From positions 1 through 64,000 of the forward strand of contig UQEU01000006.1 of assembly GCA_900540085.1 (NCBI GenBank): a stretch of DNA of 64,000 nt, in the 5' to 3' direction. Every line of letters starts with the position of its first letter. Position 1 is the first letter of the stretch. This DNA comes from an uncultured Eubacteriales bacterium. GTDB lineage: Bacteria; Bacillota; Clostridia; Oscillospirales; Acutalibacteraceae. The position numbers were made by a program, and so were the translations under genes. The notes beneath the pieces were generated by a model, which searched no databases, had not been told where the DNA came from, and saw only the letters and a program-made list of their open reading frames with translations. Positions 1 through 8,518 of the stretch are shown here, piece by piece.

Positions 1-417
1 AGTGGCAATACTTCTAAAAAAGAAATAATGGTAGTTGTTAACGAAAAAAATCAAGGAAATTCTTCTAACAATAAGAAACCAAGTAGCTCATCAAACAGTA
101 AACCATCTAATAGCAACTCATCAAATAGTAAGCCATCAAAGCCATCTAGTGGTGGTAGCTCTGGAGAAAGTACAACAACTAAACCTACACACTGTACTAC
201 TAATAGCAATCATAGTATAAAGTGTGGTAATATGGGTAAATGGTTTAGTAGTAGAAACGAATTAAAGAATTATGTCAGTAACTATATAGAAAGCTGGAAC
301 ACAAAATTAGATAATGGTACAATTTCTTGGGAAGAGTACACTCAAAATTGTCCTTCTGGTTATAAATGTTGGTCTTGTTCATACTGTGGTAAATGGACTG
401 GAAATTTTACTTATTAA
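1..417 (+). CDS. C-terminal part of a secreted or surface protein (5' end outside window)
   Basis: The frame is open from base 1, so the gene starts upstream of the window; an internal ATG at 28 is not a convincing start. The first residues (SGNTSKKEIMVVV) look like the last strand of an Ig-like DUF5011/HYR-type surface domain. A low-complexity Ser/Asn/Lys/Pro linker of about 45 residues follows, then a compact C-terminal region of about 75 residues with six cysteines, including a CWSCSYC cluster. A linker plus Cys-rich tail suggests an extracellular wall-associated protein. No catalytic motif is visible and the function of the tail is unknown. Confidence 0.6.
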   Translation, partial: SGNTSKKEIMVVVNEKNQGNSSNNKKPSSSSNSKPSNSNSSNSKPSKPSSGGSSGESTTTKPTHCTTNSNHSIKCGNMGKWFSSRNELKNYVSNYIESWNTKLDNGTISWEEYTQNCPSGYKCWSCSYCGKWTGNFTY

Positions 418-425
418 ATAAAAAA

Positions 426-478
426 CGGTAACTGTTTTATAGAAATGAATGCCACAAAAAATTTCATAACAGTTACCG
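426..478 (-). repeat. Long inverted repeat, possible minus-strand terminator
   Basis: The arms CGGTAACTGTT (426-436) and AACAGTTACCG (468-478) are perfectly complementary, with further imperfect pairing inside. Read on the minus strand the structure is followed by a T-rich run (TTTTTTATTT), so it could end a minus-strand transcript. A second hairpin, GCAAGT-GAAA-ACTTGC, lies at 481-496 with a GNRA-type loop. No gene is visible in 418-650. Confidence 0.45.
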
Positions 479-600
479 AAGCAAGTGAAAACTTGCCTAA
501 TACTAATAAACTGCCCCCACGAACAAAAATCAAGTAGATTATTCAAATTAAAATTAAGTAATGAAATAGAGAATTGCTTGAAATACATATAAATGTTAAT

Positions 601-628
601 AAAAGGAAGTCAAATAAGGCTTCTTTTT
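601..628 (+). terminator. Probable intrinsic terminator, plus strand
   Basis: The stem AAAAGGAAGTC pairs with GGCTTCTTTT (including G-U pairs) around the loop AAATAA, and is followed by T residues. It lies about 185 bp after the partial surface-protein gene. Confidence 0.4.
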
Positions 629-650
629 AAAATCGGAAAAAATATAAATA

Positions 651-677
651 AAAAAGCGACACATTGTGCCGCTTTCA
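651..677 (-). terminator. Intrinsic terminator of the asd-dapA-dapB operon
   Basis: On the minus strand an 8-bp stem (AGCGGCAC with GTGTCGCT, one mismatch) is followed by a T tract directly after the dapB stop codon. Confidence 0.7.
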
Positions 678-1430
678 TTATTTTATCAGATCTTTCATTG
701 AATAAAGTCCGTTTGCTTTACCGTTCATAAATATTGCAGCATTTACTGCTCCGACAGCAAACAATTCTTTACTTCTTGCCGAGTGAGAGAGCGTAATGAT
801 TTCATCACGACCTGCGAAAATAACTTCGTGTTCGCCGACGATTGTTCCACCTCTTACAGCGTGCATACCGATTTCATTTTTAGTTCTTTTTTCTCTTTTT
901 GAGTGACGGTCATACTCGTATTTCATAGGTTCGTCTTTAACTTCACAAATAGCATCTGCAAGCATCAAAGCGGTACCGCTCGGTGCATCAATTTTTTGGT
1001 TGTGATGTTTTTCGATAATTTCAATATCAAAATCATTTCCTAAAATTTTAGCAGCTGTTTTTGCAAGTTCTGCAAGGAGATTTACACCGATACTCATATT
1101 GTAAGTGAAGAAAATAGCAGTTTCTTTAGAAGCGTTGTGAATTTTCTCTTTTTCTTCGTCAGAAAAACCTGTTGTACCGATTACAAGAGGAATTGAATTT
1201 TCTTTTGAATAATTCAAGAGTCCGTCGATGGCAGCAGGATTTGAAAAATCAATAATTACATCTGCTTTTTCTTTGCAATCTGAAATTGTTTTATAAACCG
1301 GAAATTTATCATTTGGTTGGTCAAAAAAGTCCACACCTGCAACTACTGTTGCATTGTCTCTTGCAGCAATGATACTCTCAATGACTTTACCCATTTTTCC
1401 GTTACAACCGCTTATTATAATATTTGTCAT
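678..1430 (-). CDS. dapB: 4-hydroxy-tetrahydrodipicolinate reductase
   Basis: DapB uses NAD(P)H to reduce 4-hydroxy-tetrahydrodipicolinate to tetrahydrodipicolinate in the diaminopimelate/lysine pathway. The 250-residue protein has the N-terminal dinucleotide-binding loop GCNGKMG and the catalytic signature EKHHNQKIDAPSGTA near residues 139-153, which carries the proton-donor His and the catalytic Lys. Length is normal for the family. It is the last gene of the asd-dapA-dapB operon, 22 bp after dapA. Confidence 0.96.
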   Translation of the reverse strand: MTNIIISGCNGKMGKVIESIIAARDNATVVAGVDFFDQPNDKFPVYKTISDCKEKADVIIDFSNPAAIDGLLNYSKENSIPLVIGTTGFSDEEKEKIHNASKETAIFFTYNMSIGVNLLAELAKTAAKILGNDFDIEIIEKHHNQKIDAPSGTALMLADAICEVKDEPMKYEYDRHSKREKRTKNEIGMHAVRGGTIVGEHEVIFAGRDEIITLSHSARSKELFAVGAVNAAIFMNGKANGLYSMKDLIK

Positions 1431-1452
1431 TTTAAAATTCCTTTTTAGTTTA

Positions 1453-2343
1453 TTATTTAACTAAATCATACTTCTTTAAAACATCTGTAAGATATTTTTT
1501 ATTAGCGTCGCTTGTTTCATATAACGGCAATCTGCAAGGACCTGCTTGGAAGCCCATTTGATTAAGTGCTTCTTTAACAGGAATAGGGTTGACATCGCAG
1601 AAAAGTGCGTTTGCAAGTTCAAGATATTTTGCCATAAGTTTTGTTGATTCAAAAGCATTTCCGTCAAGATATGTTTGAACAATATCGTGTGTTTCCTGTG
1701 GTAAAACATTTGAAAGAACAGAAATAACACCGATACCGCCGCAAGCAAGAATAGAAGTGATTTGGTCGTCGTTACCGCTCCAAATATTTAAGTCTTCGCC
1801 GCATAAAGCGTGAATTTTCATAACTTGTGAAATATTTCCGCTTGCTTCTTTAACGCCGTTAATTCTTGGGTGTTTTGAAAGTTCTTTCAAAGTTTCAGGC
1901 AAAATATTTACGCCTGTTCTTGAAGGAACATTGTAAAGAATGATTGGCTTATCTACTGCGTCTGCAATAGCAGTATAGTGTGCAATTAAACCTCTTTGTG
2001 AAGTTTTATTGTAATATGGAGTTACAAGAAGAAGAGCGTCTGCACCTAATTCACACGCTTCTTTTGAAAGTGAAATGGCATATTCTGTGTCATTGCTGCC
2101 TGTGCCTGCAATAACAGGAACTCTGCCTGCTGTATGGTCAATACAACATTTAATTACATTAACATGTTCTTCATCTGTAAGTGTAGATGATTCGCCTGTT
2201 GTTCCGCAAATTACGATTGCGTCAGTACCGTTGTCTATTTGAAAATCAATCATCTTTTTCAGTTCGTCATAGTTTACCGAACCGTCAGCATTCATAGGTG
2301 TTACAATAGCAACTGCTGCACCTGTAAAGATAGGATTTTTCAT
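1453..2343 (-). CDS. dapA: 4-hydroxy-tetrahydrodipicolinate synthase
   Basis: DapA condenses pyruvate with aspartate semialdehyde, the committed step to diaminopimelate and lysine. The 296-residue TIM-barrel protein shows GTTGES near residue 47, YNVPSRTG with the catalytic Tyr near 138, and GVKEASGN, whose Lys forms the Schiff base with pyruvate. It lies between asd, which makes its substrate, and dapB, which uses its product, 22 bp from each. Confidence 0.96.
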   Translation of the reverse strand: MKNPIFTGAAVAIVTPMNADGSVNYDELKKMIDFQIDNGTDAIVICGTTGESSTLTDEEHVNVIKCCIDHTAGRVPVIAGTGSNDTEYAISLSKEACELGADALLLVTPYYNKTSQRGLIAHYTAIADAVDKPIILYNVPSRTGVNILPETLKELSKHPRINGVKEASGNISQVMKIHALCGEDLNIWSGNDDQITSILACGGIGVISVLSNVLPQETHDIVQTYLDGNAFESTKLMAKYLELANALFCDVNPIPVKEALNQMGFQAGPCRLPLYETSDANKKYLTDVLKKYDLVK

Positions 2344-2365
2344 AAATCTTTAACTCCTTTCAATA

Positions 2366-3451
2366 TTATTCAAAATAACCTTCTGCAGCGAGCAATTCTG
2401 CAAGCAATACAGCACCGCCGGCTGCACCTCTGAGTGTGTTATGGCTTAAACATACGAATTTATAGTCGTATTGTGTATCTTCCCTTAATCTGCCGATAGA
2501 AACAGCCATACCGTTTTCTAACATTCTTTCAGATTTAATTTGCGGTCTGTCGTCTTCTGTAAAGTAGTTGAGGAATTTTTTAGGAGCGCTCGGTAAATCG
2601 AGTTCTTGCGCTCTGCCTTTGAAATTGTCCCAAATTTCAATCATTTCTTCTTTGCTTGGTTTATTTTCAAAATTAACAAACACTGCACCCAAATGTCCGT
2701 TTGAAACAGGTACACGGATACATTGAGCAGTAAAGTTCGGTTTTTCAGCAGATTTGATGACTCCGTCTTCGATTTTACCCCAAAGTTTAAGAGGCTCTTT
2801 TTCACTCTTTTCTTCTTCGCCGCCAATGTAAGGAATTACATTGTCAACCATTTCCGGCCATGTTTCAAATGTTTTGCCTGCACCTGAAATAGCTTGATAT
2901 GTGCAAACGAGAACATCTTTAACACCGTATTTTTCATGTAACGGGAAAAGAGCGGGTACATAGCTTTGAAGAGAACAGTTAGACTTAACTGCAATGAAAC
3001 CTCTTTTTGTTCCGAGTCTTTTTCTTTGATACGGAATAACATTGATATGGTCAGCGTTTAATTCCGGAACAACCATCGGTACATCGGGTGTAAATCTGTG
3101 AGCGGAGTTGTTTGAAACAACAGGGCACTCGTGTTTTGCATATTCTTCTTCAAGTGCTTTGATTTCATCTTTTTTCATATCAACTGCACAAAAAACAAAG
3201 TCAACTAAAGATGTGATTTTTTCGATGTCGTTTGTTGCGTCCATTACAATCATATCTTTCATTGTTTCAGGAATATCTTTGTCCATGCACCATTTTTTGC
3301 CGACAGCTTCTTTATATGTTTTACCTGCGCTTCTTGAGCTTGCAGCAAGGCAAACAACATCAAACCAAGGGTGATTTTCAAGAAGTGTAGCAAATCTCTG
3401 ACCTACCATGCCGGTAGCTCCGACAATACCTACTTTATACTTTCTTTCCAC
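2366..3451 (-). CDS. asd: Aspartate-semialdehyde dehydrogenase (archaeal/fungal-type)
   Basis: Asd reduces L-aspartyl phosphate to aspartate semialdehyde with NADPH. At 361 residues with GATGMVGQRF near the N-terminus, MVVPELN, and the active-site Cys in KSNCSLQ, it resembles the longer archaeal/fungal branch rather than the short E. coli type. The start is GTG at 3451, placed 8 nt after a strong AGGAGG. It is the first gene of the operon, with a promoter at 3537-3566. Confidence 0.95.
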   Translation of the reverse strand: MERKYKVGIVGATGMVGQRFATLLENHPWFDVVCLAASSRSAGKTYKEAVGKKWCMDKDIPETMKDMIVMDATNDIEKITSLVDFVFCAVDMKKDEIKALEEEYAKHECPVVSNNSAHRFTPDVPMVVPELNADHINVIPYQRKRLGTKRGFIAVKSNCSLQSYVPALFPLHEKYGVKDVLVCTYQAISGAGKTFETWPEMVDNVIPYIGGEEEKSEKEPLKLWGKIEDGVIKSAEKPNFTAQCIRVPVSNGHLGAVFVNFENKPSKEEMIEIWDNFKGRAQELDLPSAPKKFLNYFTEDDRPQIKSERMLENGMAVSIGRLREDTQYDYKFVCLSHNTLRGAAGGAVLLAELLAAEGYFE

Positions 3452-3536
3452 TTAATATTCCTCCTATAAAAAATTACTTGTAATATACCAAGTTTTAGAA
3501 TATAATATTAGTCGCACATTGTAATGTGTTTAAAAT

Positions 3537-3566
3537 ATAATATCACTTATTATATATATATGTCAA
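3537..3566 (-). promoter_or_regulatory. Sigma-A-type promoter for asd-dapA-dapB
   Basis: On the minus strand TTGACA (3566-3561) is separated by 18 nt from TATTAT (3542-3537). The leader of roughly 80 nt to the asd start has only a small CACATT/AATGTG hairpin, too short for a lysine riboswitch. Confidence 0.65.
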
Positions 3567-3641
3567 TATTTTTATTTAAGTTAAAAATTTAAATACTTAT
3601 TAATTTTTTAGTTAAAATTATTTGCTAAGTGGGGAATTAAT

Positions 3642-4667
3642 TTGAAAACTTCAGATTTTTATTACGATTTACCGGAAGAATTAATTGCACAGACACCCGT
3701 TACGCCGAGAGACTCTTCCAAACTTTTAGTCCTTAATAAAGAAACAGGAAAAATAAAACATAAAATATTTCACGATATTTTAGAAGAACTTAATGAGGGC
3801 GATTGTCTTATATTAAATGATACAAGGGTAATACCCGCAAGAATTTACGGTACAAAAGAAGAAACAGGTGCAGTTGTAGAGTTTTTGCTGCTCAAACAAA
3901 TTGAAAAAGATTTGTGGGAATGTCTTGCAGGACCGGGTAAAAGAGCAAAAAAAGGTACATGTTTTACTTTCGGAAACGGAAAACTGAAAGGTTTTGTTGA
4001 AGATGTTTTGGACAATGGAAACAGAATTGTAAAGTTTGAGTATGAGGGTAATTTTTATGCCGTATTGGACGAAATCGGTCAAATGCCTTTGCCTCCGTAT
4101 ATCAAAGCAAGACTTGAAAATAAAGAGAGATACCAAACTGTTTATTCAAAAGAACTCGGTTCGGCAGCAGCACCTACCGCAGGACTTCACTTTACAAATG
4201 AGCTTCTTGAAGAAATACAGAAAAAAGGCATTAAAATTGGTTATGTTACACTTCATGTCGGTCTCGGAACTTTCAGACCTGTAAAAGAAGAAAATATAGA
4301 AAATCATTTAATGCATACTGAACATTACCATATTTCAAAAGAAACGGCAGATTTAATAAACAAAACAAAGAAAAACGGAAAAAGAGTGATTGCAGTCGGT
4401 ACAACTTCCTGCCGAACACTCGAAAGTGTTGCTTCTAAAAATAATTGTATATGTGAAGATGAAGATGATACATCTATTTTTATTTATCCGGGTTATAAAT
4501 TTAAGTGTATCGACGCTCTTATTACAAATTTTCATCTTCCTGAAAGTACTTTGATAATGCTTGTAAGTGCTTTGGCAGGGTACGACAATATTATGAATGC
4601 ATACAATACTGCAGTAGAAATGAAGTATAGATTTTTCTCTTTCGGAGATGCGATGTTTATAGAGTAG
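3642..4667 (+). CDS. queA: S-adenosylmethionine:tRNA ribosyltransferase-isomerase
   Basis: QueA transfers and isomerises the ribosyl group of AdoMet onto 7-aminomethyl-7-deazaguanine in tRNA, giving epoxyqueuosine. The 341-residue protein has the family blocks ILNDTRVIPARI, LHVGLGTFRPV, TTSCRTLES and ITNFHLPESTL. The start is a TTG at 3642 with GGGGAA upstream. It is 13 bp from tgt, the preceding enzyme of queuosine synthesis. Confidence 0.96.
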   Translation: MKTSDFYYDLPEELIAQTPVTPRDSSKLLVLNKETGKIKHKIFHDILEELNEGDCLILNDTRVIPARIYGTKEETGAVVEFLLLKQIEKDLWECLAGPGKRAKKGTCFTFGNGKLKGFVEDVLDNGNRIVKFEYEGNFYAVLDEIGQMPLPPYIKARLENKERYQTVYSKELGSAAAPTAGLHFTNELLEEIQKKGIKIGYVTLHVGLGTFRPVKEENIENHLMHTEHYHISKETADLINKTKKNGKRVIAVGTTSCRTLESVASKNNCICEDEDDTSIFIYPGYKFKCIDALITNFHLPESTLIMLVSALAGYDNIMNAYNTAVEMKYRFFSFGDAMFIE

Positions 4668-4680
4668 GAGTCAACAGATT

Positions 4681-5811
4681 ATGTTTAAAGTTATAAAAAA
4701 ATGTGAAAATGCAAGACGAGCAGTATTTGAAACAGTACACGGAACAGTTCAAACACCGGGATTTATGAATGTTGCAACTTCTGCTGCTATAAAAGGCGGT
4801 CTTTCAACTGTCGATTTGAAAAATATCGGATGTCAAGTTATGCTTTGCAATACATATCATCTTCATGTGAGACCTTCCGATGAGTTGGTTTACGATATGG
4901 GAGGCTTGCATAAATTTACAAATTGGGACAGACCTATTTTGACAGACAGCGGCGGTTTTCAGGTTTTTTCACTTGCAAAATTGAGAAAAATTAAAGAAGA
5001 AGGCGTAACTTTTAATTCTCATATTGACGGCAGAAAGATTTTTATGGGACCTGAAGAAAGTATGCAAATTCAGTCTCATTTAGCGTCAACAATAGCTATG
5101 GCTTTTGACGAGTGTGTTGAAAATCCTGCAAAATATCAATATTCAAAGCAGTCTTGTGAGCGTACGACAAGATGGCTTGAAAGATGTCAAATAGAAATGC
5201 AAAGGCTTAATTCACTGCCTGAAACTATAAATAAAAACCAGTTGCTTTTTGGTATCAATCAGGGTTGTACTTTTGATGATTTGAGAATATCTCACGCAAA
5301 AGATATTGCTTCTTTAGGACTTGACGGATATGCAATCGGGGGACTTGCAGTAGGGGAACCGAAAGAAGATATGTACAGGATAATTTCTGCGGTTGAACCG
5401 TATCTCCCTGCCGATAAGCCACGATATTTAATGGGTGTCGGAACACCCGGCAATATTATAGAAGGTGTAAGCAGAGGCGTAGATTTATTTGACTGTGTAA
5501 TGCCTTCAAGAAATGCAAGACACGGACATTTGTTTACAAAAGAAGGTATTATAAATATCAATAATTTGAAGTATGCAAAAGATGACAGACCGATTGACGA
5601 AAAGTGTAATTGCCCGACTTGCCAAAACTATTCAAGGTCATATATAAGACATCTTTTAAAAAGCGGAGAAATGCTCGGAATGCGTCTTGCCGTAATGCAC
5701 AATCTTTATTTTTACAATAACTTGATGGCTGAAATACGAGAAAGTATTGAAAATAACGAGTTTTTAGACTTTAAAAATGAATACTGTGTTAAATTAGACA
5801 CAAGAATTTAA
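4681..5811 (+). CDS. tgt: tRNA-guanine(34) transglycosylase
   Basis: Tgt exchanges G34 of GUN-anticodon tRNAs for preQ1. The 376-residue protein contains DSGGFQVFSL with the catalytic Asp near residue 95, GGLAVGE, and FDCVMPSRNARHGHLF, which holds the nucleophilic Asp. A Zn site follows (CNCPTCQNYSRSYIRH: three Cys plus a His). It is paired with queA upstream and followed by yajC, a common bacterial order. Confidence 0.97.
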   Translation: MFKVIKKCENARRAVFETVHGTVQTPGFMNVATSAAIKGGLSTVDLKNIGCQVMLCNTYHLHVRPSDELVYDMGGLHKFTNWDRPILTDSGGFQVFSLAKLRKIKEEGVTFNSHIDGRKIFMGPEESMQIQSHLASTIAMAFDECVENPAKYQYSKQSCERTTRWLERCQIEMQRLNSLPETINKNQLLFGINQGCTFDDLRISHAKDIASLGLDGYAIGGLAVGEPKEDMYRIISAVEPYLPADKPRYLMGVGTPGNIIEGVSRGVDLFDCVMPSRNARHGHLFTKEGIININNLKYAKDDRPIDEKCNCPTCQNYSRSYIRHLLKSGEMLGMRLAVMHNLYFYNNLMAEIRESIENNEFLDFKNEYCVKLDTRI

Positions 5812-5878
5812 AAAACACTTGCAAAAAGATATATTATAATTTATAATATGCAAGTATAATATTTAGGAGGAATATCAA

Positions 5879-6313
5879 ATGTTTGATTTTATTAATTTAG
5901 CAGCATCTTCGGGCGCTGCATCAGGAGCAGGTTCACAGGTTTCTATGATTCTTATGATAGTACTTATGTTCGCTGTTATGTATTTCTTTATGATTAGACC
6001 TCAAAGAAAAAGAGAAAAAGAAGAACAGGAAATGCGTGCTTCTCTCGAAATTGGCGATGAGATTATTACAATCGGCGGTATTATCGGCAGAGTTGTTACA
6101 ATTAAAGACGATGAAATTGTAATTGAAACAGGCGCTGACAGAAACAAGATGAAAATTCTTCGTACTGCAGTTAATACAAACAAAACAAAGTTTGAACAGC
6201 ATAGAAAAGAAGTTGAGGCTGCCCGTCAAGCTGCAAAAGAAAAGAAAGAAGCTAAAAAGAACGGCAAAAAGGCTATCAAAGACAAAGATTCTTCAACAGA
6301 AGAAAACAAATAA
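5879..6313 (+). CDS. yajC: Preprotein translocase subunit YajC
   Basis: YajC is the small accessory membrane subunit of the SecDF-YajC complex. The 144-residue protein has one N-terminal membrane segment (about residues 22-41), the basic FFMIRPQRKREKE motif, the domain core GDEIITIGGIIGRV, and a Lys/Glu-rich tail. A strong AGGAGG precedes the ATG. The tgt-yajC order supports the call. Confidence 0.95.
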   Translation: MFDFINLAASSGAASGAGSQVSMILMIVLMFAVMYFFMIRPQRKREKEEQEMRASLEIGDEIITIGGIIGRVVTIKDDEIVIETGADRNKMKILRTAVNTNKTKFEQHRKEVEAARQAAKEKKEAKKNGKKAIKDKDSSTEENK

Positions 6314-6339
6314 TCACTGTTTGGTATATAATCAAATTT

Positions 6340-6376
6340 ACCCCCATATCTATTTAGTAGATGTGGGGGTTTTCTT
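6340..6376 (+). terminator. Terminator after yajC whose 3' arm holds the next gene's Shine-Dalgarno
   Basis: A 12-bp stem (CCCCCATATCTA with TAGATGTGGGGG) with loop TTTAG is followed by TTTTCTT. The next ATG starts at 6377, and the GTGGGGG of the 3' arm lies 7 nt before it, so the hairpin would both end transcription and hide the ribosome-binding site. Confidence 0.75.
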
Positions 6377-6775
6377 ATGGCTAAAATCAAAATAAGTTCT
6401 AAATCTTTTCTTTTGAAACTTTTTGTGGCAGATATTTTAATACAGGGAATAACTTTATTACTTTCGTCTGCGCTTTTTAGTTTAATAACATATTATTTAG
6501 ATTTAGATATTGAAATTTTAAAAAGATTTACATATATAATCGTAGTATTTGTATCTTTTATTTCATCATTTTTTGTAACAAAAAAAGTGAAAAACAACGG
6601 CATTTTGGTAGGTATTATAAGTCAGGTACCGTTATTTATCTATCTTTTAATCACCGTCATTGTTTCAGGAGGAAATTTTGCCGATTTTGGCTTTAAATTT
6701 CTTTTAATTCTGATTTTCGGAGCAATAGGCGGAATTTTAGGTGTAAACAAAAAAGAAAAATTCAAGGTGAAATAA
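6377..6775 (+). CDS. TIGR04086-family membrane protein
   Basis: A 132-residue protein with four hydrophobic segments (roughly residues 12-36, 48-65, 80-97 and 103-121) and basic ends. Size, topology and position after yajC fit the uncharacterised TIGR04086 membrane family of Clostridia. Its only Shine-Dalgarno is the 3' arm of the yajC terminator. It stops immediately before the TTG of the next gene, so the two are probably translated together. No biochemical function is known to me. Confidence 0.65.
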   Translation: MAKIKISSKSFLLKLFVADILIQGITLLLSSALFSLITYYLDLDIEILKRFTYIIVVFVSFISSFFVTKKVKNNGILVGIISQVPLFIYLLITVIVSGGNFADFGFKFLLILIFGAIGGILGVNKKEKFKVK

Positions 6776-7369
6776 TTGAAAAATAAACAAAAATTTACAG
6801 AATTTATTGAAAACAATCAAATCGTAATTATAACTGTTGTAATATATGTTTTCGGATTGATAGCCGGTTCAATATGCTATTACAGCATAGATTCCGAAAG
6901 TTTGAAATCTCTTGCAGATGAACTGCTTTCTTTTAAAAATAAAACATTTATAGAGCAATTTTCAAATGATTTATGTTTGTATTTCTCACTGTTTGCTATG
7001 ACTCTCGTATTCGGTATGTGCTCATTAGGAACGCCGATAGTCGCACTTATTCCGTTTTTTACAGGTCTTATAAATGCCGTAAAAATAAGTTACTTTTACT
7101 CAAATTATGGAATAAAAGGGATAGGGTACACACTTTTAATGATATTGCCCGGTGCGTCGCTTTTTGTTGCAGTTCAGATAGTTACTGTGTGCAATAGTAT
7201 TGAAATGAGCAGGGTACTGTTTAAAGCGTCATTTAAAGAGGGGAGTTTCAGCAATTCTTTAAGTAAAACATATTTAAAAGAGTTTGCAGTTTACGCAATT
7301 ATCGTAATTTTAATATCATTATTAAATTCATTGCTTACAACTGCCGTAAGTTCGATAATTTCTTTGTAA
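6776..7369 (+). CDS. spoIIM: SpoIIM-like membrane protein (stage II sporulation protein M family)
   Basis: SpoIIM belongs to the DMP complex (SpoIID-M-P) that drives engulfment of the forespore. This 197-residue protein has several hydrophobic segments and a central GTPIVALIPFFTGLINAV block like the GIPxxLxxxFxxGF region of SpoIIM. The start is TTG at 6776 after AAGGTG. In B. subtilis spoIIM lies near the xerD homologue ripX; here a Xer recombinase follows directly, in the opposite orientation. The symbol rests on family resemblance plus synteny. Confidence 0.7.
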   Translation: MKNKQKFTEFIENNQIVIITVVIYVFGLIAGSICYYSIDSESLKSLADELLSFKNKTFIEQFSNDLCLYFSLFAMTLVFGMCSLGTPIVALIPFFTGLINAVKISYFYSNYGIKGIGYTLLMILPGASLFVAVQIVTVCNSIEMSRVLFKASFKEGSFSNSLSKTYLKEFAVYAIIVILISLLNSLLTTAVSSIISL

Positions 7370-7370
7370 A

Positions 7371-8351
7371 TTAATCTTTTGATTTATTGTTTTTTGAAGA
7401 AAGTGGATTTGACTCAATCGCTTTTTTTGTTGCATCGTTTGCCAAATGAGTATATATTTCGGTAGTTCCGAGATTTTCATGTCCTAAAATTTCTTTTAGT
7501 ACAAGCAAATCTACATCGCCGTATTGATACATCAGAGTTGCGGCAGTATGACGAAGTTTATGAACGGAAAGTCCTCTGTTGCCGAAACCTGCTTTGTCTA
7601 AGTATGTGTAAACTATGTGTTGCACTGTTTTCGGGCTGATTCGAGTGTTTCGTGAACTTAAAAACAAAGCGTGTGTTTTTACACCGTCATTTTGTCTGAC
7701 TTTCATATATTCTTCAACAGCACTTTTACAGGCAGAATTTAAATAAACTATTCTTTCTTTGTTTCCTTTTCCTGTAATTAATATTGAACCATCTGTTCGT
7801 ATGTCATTATAGTTAATAGACACAAGTTCGGCAAGTCGAATTCCACAGTTTAAAAATAAAGTGATTATCGCATAGTCTCGTTCTTTGTTTTTTCCGTCTA
7901 TAACACTTAAAAGTTTTTCACTTTCTTCAAGTGTAAGATATTTTGGCTGAGATTTTTTTATTTTCGGAATATCTAAAGTTTTCATAGGATTGTCTTTGAT
8001 ATATCCGCACTTATCACAAATGTAATAAAAAAATCTTCTTATCGCAACAACTTTTCTTGCTCGTGTAGTTTCGTTATTTTTCCGTTCGTTTTTACAATAT
8101 GATAAGTATGAGTATGCATCGGTCAATTTAATGTTTTTTATAAATTCAATATCAATGTTTTTTATATTTAAATCTTCATCGGACACGCTGTCTGAAATAT
8201 TATTTTTTTTCCTGAACAAAAATCTAAAAAATGTTCTTAAATCGCTTGCATATTCAAGTATGGTCAGTTCGGATTGGCTTTTAACCGCATCTAAATAGTT
8301 TAAATACTCCTGAACAAGTTGCGGTAGTTCCGAAAGTTCTGATTTTTTCAT
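7371..8351 (-). CDS. xerD: Tyrosine recombinase, XerC/XerD family
   Basis: Xer recombinases cut and rejoin dif to resolve chromosome dimers. The 326-residue protein has an N-terminal SAM-like DNA-binding domain and a catalytic C-terminal domain with the full tyrosine-recombinase set: Arg in NCGIRLAELV, the beta-hairpin Lys in GKGNKER, HKLRHTAAT, LGHENLGTTEIYTH and its Tyr nucleophile. The start ATG at 8351 has GGGGAGG upstream, and this region overlaps the repeat flanking the dif-like site at 8369. Position next to spoIIM suggests the resident XerD rather than an element-borne integrase. Choosing XerD over XerC is inference. Confidence 0.85.
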   Translation of the reverse strand: MKKSELSELPQLVQEYLNYLDAVKSQSELTILEYASDLRTFFRFLFRKKNNISDSVSDEDLNIKNIDIEFIKNIKLTDAYSYLSYCKNERKNNETTRARKVVAIRRFFYYICDKCGYIKDNPMKTLDIPKIKKSQPKYLTLEESEKLLSVIDGKNKERDYAIITLFLNCGIRLAELVSINYNDIRTDGSILITGKGNKERIVYLNSACKSAVEEYMKVRQNDGVKTHALFLSSRNTRISPKTVQHIVYTYLDKAGFGNRGLSVHKLRHTAATLMYQYGDVDLLVLKEILGHENLGTTEIYTHLANDATKKAIESNPLSSKNNKSKD

Positions 8352-8360
8352 TTATATTCC

Positions 8361-8385
8361 TCCCCTTAATTATACAAAACATTTA
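8361..8385. repeat. Direct repeat 1 with dif-like half site (chromosome/element 1 junction)
   Basis: The 25-bp repeat starts TCCCCTTA and continues with the arm ATTATACAAAA (8369-8379) and core CATTTA (8380-8385). The right arm here is CTTTTCGTCAA (8386-8396), a poor match to the inverted left arm. The same 25 bp recur at 11604 and 14087. It lies in the 5' leader of the Xer gene and overlaps its Shine-Dalgarno. Confidence 0.85.
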
Positions 8386-8406
8386 CTTTTCGTCAAAGGT
8401 ATCTAA

Positions 8407-8429
8407 CCCGACTGCAAGTCGGGTTTTTT
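8407..8429 (+). terminator. Intrinsic terminator at the left end of element 1
   Basis: CCCGACT-GCA-AGTCGGG is followed by six T residues. The same structure is at the left end of element 2 (11650-11672). In the circular form it would lie just after rep and orf69. Confidence 0.85.
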
Positions 8430-8467
8430 AATGTTTTTTGATTATTTCGTTAATTTTTATATCTCAT

Positions 8468-8495
8468 ATTATACAGTAAATAACAATTAAATCAA
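8468..8495 (-). promoter_or_regulatory. Candidate promoter inside element 1 reading toward the Xer gene
   Basis: On the minus strand TTGATT (8495-8490), a 16-nt spacer and TATAAT (8473-8468) point at the Xer start about 115 bp away. The hairpin between them has no T tract in this direction. No equivalent was seen at the left end of element 2. Confidence 0.5.
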
Positions 8496-8518
8496 ATATA
8501 AATAAAACTTTAAATTTA

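Noticed and set aside
379..588. 69-codon minus-strand frame
   Set aside because: It overlaps the surface-protein end and the inverted repeat, with no ribosome site or family resemblance.
3452..3530. Lysine riboswitch before asd-dapA-dapB
   Set aside because: The leader is about 80 nt, far too short for the roughly 170-nt L box.
8369..8396. Xer gene as the element's own integrase
   Set aside because: It lies outside the repeats, only one copy exists for two elements, and the spoIIM neighbour marks it as a resident chromosomal gene.
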